NCBI GenBank assembly: GCA_947471985.1
Contig: CANIZL010000021.1
Coordinates: 1 to 64,000 of the forward strand
Length of the DNA: 64,000 nucleotides
DNA from: Verrucomicrobiota bacterium
GTDB taxonomy: Bacteria > Verrucomicrobiota > Verrucomicrobiia > Limisphaerales > UBA9464
Direction of reading: 5' to 3'
Part shown: positions 44,928 through 55,022 of the stretch, piece by piece
Position numbering within the stretch: the first letter of the stretch is position 1
Layout: each line of letters opens with the position of its first letter
Program-made: the position numbers and the translations under genes
Notes under the pieces: model-generated
Seen by the model: the letters and a program-made list of their open reading frames with translations, nothing else
What the model was told of the DNA's origin: nothing
The model's database searches: none

Positions 44928-47201
44928 TCAGGGTTTGGCGATGAAGCCGTGGTACAGACCCATGTAATACGGCAGCAAAAACACCGTACCCGAGCCCAGT
45001 TCGTTCCCGCTACCACCGTAATCCAACGCCCACGGATCGGTGTTCCAATGATTGAAATGCCGGTTCTCCACAGGCAATACCTTGCCGTTGATCCGCTGCC
45101 CGCGATCCCCTTGCCGCGGTTCATAGATATCGCTCGATCCATGCGGCGTCAGGAACTGCAGATCCAGCCGGTGCCGGTTCTGGTGGGACCAATTCAGGCG
45201 ATCGAGAGGGAACCCGTAAAGCGTCGCCAGGGAATCCTCGTGCCATCCCTTCCAGGGCGTGAGCGAAAAGGTGCCGAACGGGTTCGTGGTGGTCTGGCCG
45301 ATATTGTGCGCGGCGTACGCGAAATTGAAGAACGGATTCAACTCCGGAAATTCATTGGCCCAGTAGCGATAGAACGAATAGCGGATGAGGGCTTTCAGGG
45401 GTTCATCCGTTGAATACCGCAGCAGGCTGTAGTAGCACATGAACGCCATTTCATCGTCCGACTGATTTCCCGAGCCCGGTCCGTGCTGGACCTTGGCATA
45501 CATCGCGTTGTGGGCGTAGCCGTGCTGATCGATCAACACCCGGGACGCCGCGTTGTACTTGGAATCCCCCGTCACGTGAGCGGCCACCGCCAGATAGGTG
45601 AGCATGCTGAGGGAGTTCAATCCGCGCTCCGACGACCACATCGGATCGTGGTTCAATCCGCGCGGTCCAAACATGCCCCAGCGCGTCGGCGTTCCGTCGT
45701 GGTCCGTCAGGGTGAAGTCGTGGGAAATCAGGTGATCGGTCAGATCACGCACCACTTCCCGCACCCGCTCCTTCTCCGCCGGGGTATCGGCGCACAGATC
45801 GTAATAAAGCGGATAGAAAAAGTAATGACCGTCGAGTTCATCACTGCTCGTGTCGCTCTTCCAGTACCACTTGCCATCCGCGCTCTTGGGCCAGCGGGGC
45901 GCGTAGATTTTCCAAAGACTGTCGTGCTTCCGGGTGGCGATATCATCCTGCGGGGTATTCGCATTGGGATCCGGCCATTCCACGGGGCGAACCGTCCGCG
46001 CCACGAATCCCAACGGCGCGGCGTGATCACCGCCCTGGGTCACCTTTTGCAGAAACCGCAGCGCTTCAAACGCCTGCCGCGCCCGGGCACGGGCCGCCGG
46101 ATCTCCCGTCGCACCCACGGCGAAACATTCACCGGCTCCGTACATCGCCGTCCACAGGCCGTCGTTGTCGCTGTCCTGGGTCGTGGCCGACGCCTTGTCG
46201 CCGGGCCCTTTCAGGGACGCTTCGGAAAGATAACCATAGGGCGGGCGCATGACGTATTTCGTCAGCTCCGTTTCATAAAGGCTGGCCTTTTCCGCCAACG
46301 TCATTGCTTGCCGCCGCACCACCCCGACACCGCCGGCCGTCAGCGCCCACGCATTGCCCCGAGTATCGATCGCCATCTGTCGGACGTCGTCGTGGGGCAG
46401 CCAGCGCAGCCCCTGCCGATAGGCCCATTCCGTGCCGTCGAAACGGATGGCGCCCCGGCGGGTGCCAAACCACATCGTGCCACCCGGTCCCGCAGCGAGG
46501 CCGGTGAACTCGTTCCAAGGCAGGCCTTCCCGGCCCGTGTAGAATTTCCAGACCTCCCCGGTCTGGCAGCCCACCCCGGCCGCGCAGGCAAACCACAGCC
46601 GGCCCTGCGCGTCCCAGGCCACCCCCAGAACATCCTGCACGGCCCACGCGCGACCCAGGCCATCACTGGCCGTGTGCTGGGTCCAAGCGGAACCTCCGCC
46701 CGCGAACAATCCGCCGCTCGACGCCACCCAGAGGGTGCCATCGGGTCCAACCGCGATTTGCCGGAGGCGATGATTCCCCGGCCACTGGAGGGAACGGGTG
46801 CGTCCGCTCGCCACCCACCACGCGTCGGCCACCGTGGCCACCCAGAGATTGGTGCCTTGCCGCACCATTTGGCGCACGTCGGCCCAGGGCACCGCGACGT
46901 GAAGCGGAGCACCCTCGGTATCCGCGACCACGAACTCGCCCGGGAACGTCGATTTCAATTCGGGAATGGGTTCCCAACGCTCCGCCGCGAGGCGGTACCA
47001 CTGCCCGCCCGCGGACACCCGGGGTTCGCCGGCCGGGTTCAATTCCAGCAACTGCGGCGCTCCCGCCGGAAGACCCGCGGTGAACTTCGCCGCCACCTCT
47101 TGTTCAAACCGCTGGGCGGCCGGTTGAAATCCCCCCGACGGAGTGGCGGCCGCCAGGGCGCCCCAAGCCGCCAGCATCAGAATACCGATCGATCGAAACA
47201 T
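44928..47201 (-). CDS. Secreted protein with two-component-regulator-type propeller blades and an alpha-barrel C-terminal half
   Basis: 757 residues with a Sec signal peptide (about 1-19, ending ALAAA). Residues about 100-310 contain blades like those of regulator propellers (LRQIAVGPDGTLWVASSGGLF, LGVAWDAQGRLWFACAAGVG, GPGGTMWFGTRRGAIRFDG). Residues about 320-757 are helical with conserved aromatic and acidic patches (SDNDGLWTAMYGAGECFA, SDDEMAFMCYYSLLRY, RGLNSLSMLTYLAV), suggestive of an (alpha/alpha)6 barrel as in some glycan-active enzymes. No catalytic assignment is possible. The enzymatic half looks intact. Its 3' end faces the small basic gene. Confidence 0.75.
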   Translation of the reverse strand: MFRSIGILMLAAWGALAAATPSGGFQPAAQRFEQEVAAKFTAGLPAGAPQLLELNPAGEPRVSAGGQWYRLAAERWEPIPELKSTFPGEFVVADTEGAPLHVAVPWADVRQMVRQGTNLWVATVADAWWVASGRTRSLQWPGNHRLRQIAVGPDGTLWVASSGGLFAGGGSAWTQHTASDGLGRAWAVQDVLGVAWDAQGRLWFACAAGVGCQTGEVWKFYTGREGLPWNEFTGLAAGPGGTMWFGTRRGAIRFDGTEWAYRQGLRWLPHDDVRQMAIDTRGNAWALTAGGVGVVRRQAMTLAEKASLYETELTKYVMRPPYGYLSEASLKGPGDKASATTQDSDNDGLWTAMYGAGECFAVGATGDPAARARARQAFEALRFLQKVTQGGDHAAPLGFVARTVRPVEWPDPNANTPQDDIATRKHDSLWKIYAPRWPKSADGKWYWKSDTSSDELDGHYFFYPLYYDLCADTPAEKERVREVVRDLTDHLISHDFTLTDHDGTPTRWGMFGPRGLNHDPMWSSERGLNSLSMLTYLAVAAHVTGDSKYNAASRVLIDQHGYAHNAMYAKVQHGPGSGNQSDDEMAFMCYYSLLRYSTDEPLKALIRYSFYRYWANEFPELNPFFNFAYAAHNIGQTTTNPFGTFSLTPWKGWHEDSLATLYGFPLDRLNWSHQNRHRLDLQFLTPHGSSDIYEPRQGDRGQRINGKVLPVENRHFNHWNTDPWALDYGGSGNELGSGTVFLLPYYMGLYHGFIAKP

Positions 47202-47256
47202 CGACCGGAACTAAGTCCCGCCGGGGCCGCTCCCGCGAACGATTGTGGTAAAAAAC

Positions 47257-48537
47257 CTAACGCAGCGACACCACCGTGTAATTGCGCTTGCCCTTCCGCA
47301 GCAGGAGATAGCGCTCGAACAAGAGATCGGCCGAGGTGATGCGATGATTCACGTCGGAGAGTTTGACGTTGTTCACGTAAAGCCCGCCGCCTTCGAGATC
47401 CTTCCGCGCCTGTCCCTTGCTGGGACTCAAACCGGATTGCGCGAAGAGTTCGACCGCCGAAATCCCCGGCGCCGCGAGCGGCAGGTCCGGCAGGATCTTC
47501 GAGGGCACTTCCCCCACCAACTCCCGCAGCGTCCCTTCAGTGACTCCCTCCAAACCACCGCCGAAGAGGATCTCGCTGGCCCGGATCGCGTCCGCCGTCG
47601 GTATCGCCCCGTGCAACAACTCGGTCACGGCCACCGCCAACGCCCGGTGCGCCACCCGCGCTCCGGGATTGGCCGTGTGCTCGGCTTCCAAACGGGCGAT
47701 TTCCTCCTGCGACAGGAAGGTGAAGTATTTCAGGTAGCGAATGACATCGCGGTCATCCGTCTGAATCCAGAACTGGTAAAAGCGATAAACACTCGTCCGC
47801 CGCGGATCGAGCCAGATCGTGCCGGACTCCGTCTTGCCGAACTTGGTGCCGTCGGCCTTCGTGATGAGCGGGAGCGTGAGCCCATAAGCCCCCTGTCCCA
47901 GCTTCTTGCGAATGAGATCGATGCCCGCCGTGATGTTGCCCCATTGATCGGAACCACCGATCTGGAGCTGGCACTGCCGCTGCCGGGCCAGTTCGTAAAA
48001 ATCAAACGCCTGCAGCAGCATGTAGCTGAATTCCGTGAAGCTGATGCCGACCTCGCGATCCTCCATGCGGGCGCGGACGGATTCCTTGGCCACCATCTGA
48101 TTCACCGTGAAGTGCTTGCCGATGTCGCGCAGGAAATCGAGAAAACTCACGCCCGCCGTCCATTCGGCGTTGTCGACGAGCAGCGCCGGGTTCACCACGG
48201 TTTGGAAATCAAGGAGACGCGCGAGTTGTCCCCGCACCGCCGCCACGTTGGCGCCGATCTGTTCCTTGGTCAGCAGTTGCCGCTCCTGCGTCTTGCCGCT
48301 GGGATCACCAATCGATCCGGTCGCACCGCCGGCGACGGCGATGGGGATATGCCCCGCCAATTGGAAACGTCGCAACGCCAGCAGCGGCACCAGCGAACCC
48401 ACGTGCAGGCTGTCGGCGGTCGGATCGAAGCCACAGTAAAGCGTCACGGGACCCGCGGCCAACCGCCGGGTCAATTCCGCCACGTCCGTGCAATCCGCCA
48501 CCAAGCCACGCCACTCCAGTTCAGCCAAGACACTCAT
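47257..48537 (-). CDS. tyrS: Tyrosyl-tRNA synthetase
   Basis: 426 residues, class I aminoacyl-tRNA synthetase charging tRNA-Tyr in the cytoplasm. The HIGH-type motif is in DPTADSLHVGSLV, the tyrosine pocket in GSIGDPSGKTQERQ and QIGGSDQWGNITAG, and the KMSKS-type loop is KFGKTESG. A C-terminal S4-like RNA-binding domain (about 355-425; LEGGGLYVNNVKLSD) is present. The ATG at 48537 (MSVLAELEWRGL) is chosen over 48549. Probably monocistronic. Confidence 0.95.
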   Translation of the reverse strand: MSVLAELEWRGLVADCTDVAELTRRLAAGPVTLYCGFDPTADSLHVGSLVPLLALRRFQLAGHIPIAVAGGATGSIGDPSGKTQERQLLTKEQIGANVAAVRGQLARLLDFQTVVNPALLVDNAEWTAGVSFLDFLRDIGKHFTVNQMVAKESVRARMEDREVGISFTEFSYMLLQAFDFYELARQRQCQLQIGGSDQWGNITAGIDLIRKKLGQGAYGLTLPLITKADGTKFGKTESGTIWLDPRRTSVYRFYQFWIQTDDRDVIRYLKYFTFLSQEEIARLEAEHTANPGARVAHRALAVAVTELLHGAIPTADAIRASEILFGGGLEGVTEGTLRELVGEVPSKILPDLPLAAPGISAVELFAQSGLSPSKGQARKDLEGGGLYVNNVKLSDVNHRITSADLLFERYLLLRKGKRNYTVVSLR

Positions 48538-48655
48538 TGAGGCCGGCACGATAGGCGGCGCGCAGCCGATGGAAAGGCCGGCGGATCCATCGGAATCTCC
48601 TTGGGATCAAGCCCGGCTGGCCTTGGGCTTGGTACGCCCGGCCACGGCTGCGGAT

Positions 48656-49708
48656 TCAGCGCTTTACGGCACTTAACACCTGCGCATGGATCAAGGTCGG
48701 CTGCAAATCCACCGGGGTCAGCCCCACCTCCGTCAGCCAGCCGCGAACTTCCGCGGCCGAATACAGGCGGCCTTCCGTCACGGCAAACAGGTTCGCCGAG
48801 TAGAGCGCCGCCGACAGCGGGCCTCCGAGGTCATCGTTCAGAAAGACATCGTGCACGAACAGCCGCCCGCCCACCGGCAAGGCCGCCGCGGCCCGGCGCA
48901 GAATCTCGCGACACGCCGGCACATCCCAATCGTGCAGAATGTTCGACAAGAGCACGGCGTCGACACCCGCGGGATACGCGTCGGCGAAGAAATCGCCCGT
49001 CACCAGCTCGAGCCGATCCGCCACCCCGCTCGAAGCAGCGAATTCCGCGGCGATCCGAAGCACTTCGGGACGATCCCAAACAATCGCCCGCAGGGCCGGG
49101 TTCGCCCGCAGGAGCGCGAGGGAGTAGAGGCCAGTGCCGCCACCGACATCCACCAATCGCGAAACATCCGGCAGCGGCAGTTGGGCCGCGAGGACCGGCG
49201 CCACATTCTTGGCCCGCCCCGCCAGCGCCAGCGTGAAGTGTCGGGCGGCCGCGGTCTCTTCCATCGCCGACTTCAAACCTGCACGAAAAATAAACCCCGC
49301 CCCGGCGTCGTCGGCCCCCTTCGGCCGATTGGTGCGCAGTCGCACCACCAATTCGCGAACCTCCGCCGAATCCTGGGCGAGACCGAAATAATCCCCGACA
49401 AAGAATTCCCCGCCCGCTACCAGGTGTTCGGCCGCCAGCGGAGTCAGTTCATAGCGGCCATCGGGCCAGCGGTTCACTGTCTCCATGGCCCGCAGTGCCG
49501 TGAGCAGCACTTGCAGCGGGCGCTCGGCGAGTCCGGTCCGGGCGAGCAATTGGGTGAAATCCAACGGCCCGCCGGCGAGATGCCCGAAGACGTTGAATTC
49601 CGACACGGCCGCCACAAGCACCGTGGTGGCGTACTGGCCCCGGTAATGCTCGAAGAGGGACGCCGGATTGAGGGAGGGAAGCCGGGAAGGAACGTGCACG
49701 GTGGACAT
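48656..49708 (-). CDS. SAM-dependent O-methyltransferase, acetylserotonin/hydroxyindole-type
   Basis: 350 residues from the ATG at 49708 (MSTVHVPSRLPSLNP). An N-terminal dimerisation winged-helix region (about 15-110) precedes a class I Rossmann methyltransferase: motif I LVDVGGGTGLYSLAL, motif II-like DRPEVLRIA, and SNILHDWDVPACREIL with the His-Asp-Trp sequence typical of small-molecule O-methyltransferases of the AdoMet_MTase/OMT family. The substrate cannot be named; relatives methylate polyketides, carotenoids or indoles. No biosynthetic cluster surrounds it. Confidence 0.85.
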   Translation of the reverse strand: MSTVHVPSRLPSLNPASLFEHYRGQYATTVLVAAVSEFNVFGHLAGGPLDFTQLLARTGLAERPLQVLLTALRAMETVNRWPDGRYELTPLAAEHLVAGGEFFVGDYFGLAQDSAEVRELVVRLRTNRPKGADDAGAGFIFRAGLKSAMEETAAARHFTLALAGRAKNVAPVLAAQLPLPDVSRLVDVGGGTGLYSLALLRANPALRAIVWDRPEVLRIAAEFAASSGVADRLELVTGDFFADAYPAGVDAVLLSNILHDWDVPACREILRRAAAALPVGGRLFVHDVFLNDDLGGPLSAALYSANLFAVTEGRLYSAAEVRGWLTEVGLTPVDLQPTLIHAQVLSAVKR

Positions 49709-49820
49709 CCCACCCAATATGTGGGGATCGAAACGGACTGCCCAATGCAAGTTGCCGGCGTCGCCGGAGCGGCCGCACCGGGAGTTTGACGCTCGCCCCC
49801 GCCGCCATAGGCTGCCGCCC

Positions 49821-52748
49821 ATGCAATCCCCTCAGCGACGAATAGGCGCCTGGAGCCGCCTCGGACTCGCCCTGTTGCTGGTCGGGATCCGCAGCCAGGC
49901 CCAGGCCCTAATCGAACTGGGCGACGTCTGGCGCTTCACCAACGCCCCCCCCGCCCTGGTCACCAACCTGACCTGGCGCGCCGCGAATTTCCCCGAGACC
50001 GGCTGGTACCAGGCCCCTTCGGGCTTCGGCAACACCGCTTACGGCGAACAAACCCGTTACGACTTTGCCCCCGGCGATTGGTCCACCGTCCTTTTCCGCA
50101 AGGCTTTCAATGTTTCCGCTCCGGAACGTATCCGCGAATTGAACCTGCGGGTGGATCACACCGGCGGTCTCCTGGTCTACCTCAACGGCGTGGAGGTCGC
50201 CCGTCGCGGATTTCCACCCGTCGCCGATGAACCCGAGGTGGCGCCATCGGTCCTTCCCGAATTTCGGTCCTACGGACACGCCGAGGTCATCCCGATCGAT
50301 CTCCGCCCCGGATTGCTCGTTGCGGGCACGAACCAGCTCGCCGTGCGCGTCCAGGAACGGCCTTTCTACCGTCCCGTACTGGTGCCCGAGCTGCTCGCCA
50401 ATTTCACCCGGACACCCTACCTGCAACTGGTCACCTCCAATTCCCTCAGTGTGCTTTGGCGCACCCGGACCCCGGGCACCGGACGGGTGGAACTCGGTCG
50501 CAATGGACAGTTCTCCCAATCCTTCTCCACTCCTTCCAGCGGCACCAATCAGGAAATCGCCGTCACGCAACTGCTGCCGGATACCGACTACCAATACCGC
50601 GTGGTCCTGACCAACCAGGACGGCCCACTGATCACGTCCACCAACCGGGTGCGCACGCTGCCCGCCATCGGCGATCTCACCGTGGCCGTCGTTGGAGATT
50701 CCGGCTGGGGCACCCCGGCCCAATACGCCGTCGCCCGGCAACTCCGGGAAAGCGGCGCGCAACTCGTGTTACACGTCGGGGACATCATTTATCCCTCCTT
50801 TTCCGCCGCCCTCGCGGACACCCGCTTTGTCAGCGTCTATCGCCAAACCCTGGCCGAAACGCCGTTCTATTCCGTGTGGGGGAATCACGATTTCCTCTAT
50901 TCGGGCGAATGGAACGTCCCGTATCGCGACACGCTCCGTCAGCCGCGGACCTCCGTGAGCGAAGCCGACCTGGCCAGCGAACGCGCCTGGCCGGGGGCGT
51001 ATTATTCCTTCGACGCCGGTGACGTGCATTTCGTGGCGCTGTTCCTACCCCTGGCGTCCATCCACACCCTGACACCCGGTTCGCCACAGTATCGCTGGCT
51101 CGAGGCCGATCTCGCCGCCAGCAAGAAACCCTGGAAGGTGATCTTCCAACATCATCCCATCTACACCAGCTCCGCCCATCGGCAGGATGTATACGGTCGT
51201 CCCGGCCCCGGCTTTTTCGATCCCGATCTCGTGCGGGCCAACCTGCTGCCCGTGGCCCGAAAATACGGAGTGCAGCTCATCTGCTCCGGCCACGATCACA
51301 ATTACGAACGCTTTCTGCCGGTCGACGGCGTCCACGCGCTGGTCACCGGCGGTGGTGGCGCGGGTTTGTACAACCTGTTGGAATTCGATGACACCAGCAC
51401 CCAGTTCTACGGACGCCATCACTACACCCGCTTGTCGTTTGCTGGCGACACACTGCAAGTGCGGGCGGTGGGCGCCGACGGCGTGTCCTTCGATACCTTC
51501 AGCATCCGGCGCACCGCCAGTCCCGCCGTGGTCACTGACGCCGCCTGGATGACGCCCGTCGTCGAAAACGGTCCGGGAGTGCTCGACGGAAACTGGCCCG
51601 GGCAAACCTATGGCTTCGACGCAGCCGCCGCGGTGGAATCCACCACCGGGAATTTCGCCAACCTCGGCCACGTGCGCGTGGCGTGGGACAAGACCAACGT
51701 TTATCTCGGCCTCGGAGCCTTGATGCTGCCGCACGACGCCGACGCCTACCTCTTCATCGAAACCCCGCGCCAACCGGGCGTCACGCAACTGACCGGCCTG
51801 GGCAACGGATTGCCGGATCCCGCGGGCGAAGGGGCGGATGCCGTCGATTTCCTGGAGAACCTGAGTTTCCAAAATTTCCAACCCAGCCTCGTCGCGGTGC
51901 TGGGTGACGAATATGCCGACGGCACGTTTCGCGACTGGGCGCGAACCACCAACGGACCCGCCCTGGGCGAAGGCATCTTCCGTCTCGACGCCTCCCTCTC
52001 GACCGTGCCCGGCACCCGTATGCAGCAGTTCAATCGCTCTCCGCAGGATGCCTGGGCCGCTCCGGAGCACGACGCCGATTTCGTGGAACTGGTCATTCCC
52101 CGCAGTGCCCTCGGCCCGCTCCAGGGAGGCGACATCCTGCAGATCGGCGCCGTGGTCGGCGGCGGAGCGGTGAATGCCCGGCAGCAAACCCGTAATCTCG
52201 ACACCGGGTTTCTGGGTGAAGCCTTTGCCCTCGACGCAGCCGGCCGCGGCGTGCTGCAGGGAGTGCGCTTCCGCCTGCCGCCGGATCCGGACCCCGATGG
52301 CGATGGGCTCACCGCAGCCGAGGAAACGGCGGCGGGCACGGATCCGAACGATCCCGACACGGATCACGACGGCTTGCCCGACGGCTGGGAGTTGGCCCAT
52401 GGCCTCAACCCACTCTCCGCCGCAGGCGCGAACGGTGCGACCGGGGATCCGGACGGCGATGGCCGGACCAACGCGGAGGAATTTGCGGCCGGAACCCGCC
52501 CCAACGATGCCAGTTCACCCGCGCCCACCTTGCAATGGCTGCGATCGGCCGACGGGAGTGTCACTCTGCGCTGGCCCACGCAGATTGGCTTACGGTATTC
52601 CCTGCAAAGCTCCCCGGTGGCCCACGCGGGCTATGGTCTGGTGACGGGTTTCCCCCGCATCGCTCAGAGTGCCACCGAACAGTTCCGGGTGGATCCCACC
52701 GTGACCGCGCAATTTTTCCGCGTGTCGGTGCAGGCTCCAACGCCTTGA
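49821..52748 (+). CDS. Secreted calcineurin-like metallophosphoesterase with accessory domains and TSP3-type calcium repeats
   Basis: 975 residues from the ATG at 49821, with a signal peptide ending SQAQA. An N-terminal beta-sandwich (about 30-190; VYLNGVEVARRGF) is followed by an FN3-like domain and a purple-acid-phosphatase-like core: VVGDSGWG, LHVGDIIYPSF, WGNHDFLYSG, FQHHPIYTS and GHDHNYERFLP, supplying the dinuclear metal ligands. A DOMON/CBM9-like module (about 575-810) precedes two Asp-rich calcium-binding repeats (DPDGDGLTAAEETAAGTDPNDPDTDHDG and DPDGDGRTNAEEF) and a C-terminal module. Expected to dephosphorylate an extracellular substrate. It converges with the TrpG-like gene, leaving a 14-bp gap. 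Confidence 0.9.
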   Translation: MQSPQRRIGAWSRLGLALLLVGIRSQAQALIELGDVWRFTNAPPALVTNLTWRAANFPETGWYQAPSGFGNTAYGEQTRYDFAPGDWSTVLFRKAFNVSAPERIRELNLRVDHTGGLLVYLNGVEVARRGFPPVADEPEVAPSVLPEFRSYGHAEVIPIDLRPGLLVAGTNQLAVRVQERPFYRPVLVPELLANFTRTPYLQLVTSNSLSVLWRTRTPGTGRVELGRNGQFSQSFSTPSSGTNQEIAVTQLLPDTDYQYRVVLTNQDGPLITSTNRVRTLPAIGDLTVAVVGDSGWGTPAQYAVARQLRESGAQLVLHVGDIIYPSFSAALADTRFVSVYRQTLAETPFYSVWGNHDFLYSGEWNVPYRDTLRQPRTSVSEADLASERAWPGAYYSFDAGDVHFVALFLPLASIHTLTPGSPQYRWLEADLAASKKPWKVIFQHHPIYTSSAHRQDVYGRPGPGFFDPDLVRANLLPVARKYGVQLICSGHDHNYERFLPVDGVHALVTGGGGAGLYNLLEFDDTSTQFYGRHHYTRLSFAGDTLQVRAVGADGVSFDTFSIRRTASPAVVTDAAWMTPVVENGPGVLDGNWPGQTYGFDAAAAVESTTGNFANLGHVRVAWDKTNVYLGLGALMLPHDADAYLFIETPRQPGVTQLTGLGNGLPDPAGEGADAVDFLENLSFQNFQPSLVAVLGDEYADGTFRDWARTTNGPALGEGIFRLDASLSTVPGTRMQQFNRSPQDAWAAPEHDADFVELVIPRSALGPLQGGDILQIGAVVGGGAVNARQQTRNLDTGFLGEAFALDAAGRGVLQGVRFRLPPDPDPDGDGLTAAEETAAGTDPNDPDTDHDGLPDGWELAHGLNPLSAAGANGATGDPDGDGRTNAEEFAAGTRPNDASSPAPTLQWLRSADGSVTLRWPTQIGLRYSLQSSPVAHAGYGLVTGFPRIAQSATEQFRVDPTVTAQFFRVSVQAPTP

Positions 52749-52762
52749 ACCTGGCGGCAGAG

Positions 52763-53353
52763 TCAGGCCCCCGTCGAAGCCGGGCCGCCCAGCTTCAGAA
52801 AGTTGGCGAGAATCGTCCGACCGTGTTCCGTGAGGATGCTTTCCGGATGGAACTGCACGCCCCAGATCGGCAGGTGCCGATGCCGCAGCCCCATGATTTC
52901 GTCCTCATCGGTCCAAGCCGTGACTTCGAGCTCCGGCGGCAGGGTGTCGCGCTTGGCCACCAGTGAATGGTAGCGCGTGGCCAAAAACGGATTGGGCATC
53001 CCGGCGAAGAGATCCTTGCCGTCATGATGGATGGGCGAGGTCTTGCCGTGCATCATCCGGTAATTCACCACGACCTGCGCGCCGAAGGTATGCGCGATGC
53101 ACTGATGCCCCAGGCAGACGCCAAAAATCGGGATGCGCCGATCGGAAAAAGCCCGGATGAGCTCATTGGAAAGCCCGGCTTCGCGCGGCGAACACGGCCC
53201 GGGAGAAATCAGCACCCGCTCCGGCTTCAACGCCACCGCCTCGGCCACGGTGATTTGATCATTCCGGTGCACGGCCAGTTCCACACCCATTTCGCCCAGG
53301 TATTGGACCAGGTTGAAGGTGAACGAATCGTAATTGTCGATGACCAGCAGCAC
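52763..53353 (-). CDS. Glutamine amidotransferase component of anthranilate or aminodeoxychorismate synthase
   Basis: 196 residues from a GTG start. Class I amidotransferase: [28 protein letters not shown], nucleophile Cys80 in [10 protein letters not shown], and the catalytic His/Glu in [14 protein letters not shown]. It supplies ammonia from glutamine to TrpE (tryptophan) or PabB (folate). The two uses cannot be separated by sequence, and no trpE/pabB gene is adjacent, so the symbol (trpG or pabA) is left open. Confidence 0.93.
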   Translation of the reverse strand: MLLVIDNYDSFTFNLVQYLGEMGVELAVHRNDQITVAEAVALKPERVLISPGPCSPREAGLSNELIRAFSDRRIPIFGVCLGHQCIAHTFGAQVVVNYRMMHGKTSPIHHDGKDLFAGMPNPFLATRYHSLVAKRDTLPPELEVTAWTDEDEIMGLRHRHLPIWGVQFHPESILTEHGRTILANFLKLGGPASTGA

Positions 53354-53483
53354 GTCGGGAGGCTAACGCTTCACGGCCGGAAGGCGAGAGAATGGCGTGA
53401 TGGCCGAGCGAACCCTTTCCGACTACGTCGCCGACCAAAAATCGGGCCTCGTCAGGCCGTCCCGGATGTCGTTTACTCCGGGC

Positions 53484-55004
53484 ATGTCACCCTTGCTTTC
53501 CCGTCGTGAAGCCCTGCAGGCCCTGGCCGCCGGGGGTGCGGGGCTGGCGCTGGCCGGATGCGCCACGCAGCCCGGCCGTTTCTCCCGCCCCCAGCGCGAC
53601 CTCATCCGCCAGGAAAACGCGCGACCCGGGACCCGCGATTGGCAGATCCAGCGGGTGTCCATCGACCCCGCCACCAAATGGCGCAGTCCGGCGATCGAAG
53701 GCTACGTCTCCCAAACTTCCGTGCGCGCCGGGGAACAGCTGACCTTCCACCTCAGCGCCCAGCCCGCCGGTCCGGTGCGCCTCGAACTGTTCCGCCTCGG
53801 CTACTACGGCGGACTGGGCGGCCGAAAGGTCCACGAGTTCCCCATTCTCAACGTCGCTCCCCAGGTGGATCCCCCCGTCGGCCGGCAACGCCTGCGGGAT
53901 TGTGCCTGGTCCGCCGCCGCGGAACTAATCATCCCCCGCGATTGGGTGAGTGGCGTCTATCTGGGCAAACTCACCCGCACGCCCGACGGCGCGCAGAGCT
54001 ACGTGATCTTCATCGTGCGCGATGACCGTCGCGCCGACTTCATCGTTCAGTGCAGCGACAACACCTGGCAGGCCTACAATCGCTGGCCCACCCAATTCTC
54101 CCTCTACGACAACGGCGAACACGAGTGGTGGTGGGGCGGCGGCGTCTCCATCAGCTTCAACCGGCCCTACGGCAAATATTGCCAAGCCTTCAACGACTAC
54201 ACGAACACCACCGGTTCCGGCGAATTCCTGCTCTTCGAGTTTCCGCTGGCGTACTGGCTGGAGCAGCACGGCTACGACGTCACGTACATCAGCAATGGCG
54301 ACACCCACCGCGATCCGGCCGGGCTCCTGCGGGCGAAGGGCTTCTTCTCGGTGGGTCACGATGAGTATTGGACCCTCGAAATGTATCGCCACGTGCAGGC
54401 CGCGGTTGCGGCCGGGCTCAACGTGGCGTTTTTCTCCGGCAACGCGATCTGCGGGAAGATCCGCTACGACCGTGACCAACGGGGCGCCGCCGACCGCATC
54501 TTTGAACGGATCGGGGTCTACGGTCCACCCGGTGGCACACGCGAATTCATCGCGATGAGTTCACTCCCCCACGAACGCCCCTACGCCAACGAGTTGATCG
54601 GCGCCCACAGCACCGGTCCGGTGACCGGCGGCGCCGACTGGACCTGCGTCGCACCGGATCACTGGTTGTTCGCCGGCACCGGCATGAAACGGGGCGACAG
54701 CATTCCGGGGCTCGTTGGCTGGGAATGGCACGGGGATCCCGCGCCCATTCCCGGACTGGAAGTGGTGGCCAGCAGCCCCACCTACTCGGAACCGGGCAAA
54801 CCGAACGACGGCATTTTCACCGCCACGATCTATCCCGGCCCGCGCAAAAACGTGGTCTTTAACGCGGGTACCATTTGGTGGAGTGTGGGCCTGAGCGAAC
54901 CCCCGGGCTTTCGCCGCCCCAAATCCTATTCCACCCCACAGGGACCGGATCCGCGGGTGCAGCGCATCACCGCGAATCTTCTGGAGCGCATGTTGCACGG
55001 CTGA
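53484..55004 (+). CDS. Lipoprotein with N,N-dimethylformamidase beta-subunit-like domain
   Basis: 506 residues from the ATG at 53484, which starts immediately before a signal containing a twin Arg (SRREALQALAAGG) and a lipobox (LALAGC), so the protein may be Tat-exported and lipid-anchored. An upstream ATG at 53397 or 53466 is possible but has less signal character. The body resembles the large-subunit domain of N,N-dimethylformamidase: FRLGYYGG, GHDEYWTLEMYRHVQAAVAAGLNVAFFSGN, and FNAGTIWWSVGLS near the end. Such domains occur in secreted proteins of uncertain substrate. It converges on the next gene with an 18-bp gap. Confidence 0.82.
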   Translation: MSPLLSRREALQALAAGGAGLALAGCATQPGRFSRPQRDLIRQENARPGTRDWQIQRVSIDPATKWRSPAIEGYVSQTSVRAGEQLTFHLSAQPAGPVRLELFRLGYYGGLGGRKVHEFPILNVAPQVDPPVGRQRLRDCAWSAAAELIIPRDWVSGVYLGKLTRTPDGAQSYVIFIVRDDRRADFIVQCSDNTWQAYNRWPTQFSLYDNGEHEWWWGGGVSISFNRPYGKYCQAFNDYTNTTGSGEFLLFEFPLAYWLEQHGYDVTYISNGDTHRDPAGLLRAKGFFSVGHDEYWTLEMYRHVQAAVAAGLNVAFFSGNAICGKIRYDRDQRGAADRIFERIGVYGPPGGTREFIAMSSLPHERPYANELIGAHSTGPVTGGADWTCVAPDHWLFAGTGMKRGDSIPGLVGWEWHGDPAPIPGLEVVASSPTYSEPGKPNDGIFTATIYPGPRKNVVFNAGTIWWSVGLSEPPGFRRPKSYSTPQGPDPRVQRITANLLERMLHG

Positions 55005-55022
55005 CCGGCCGCGGGCAGCACT

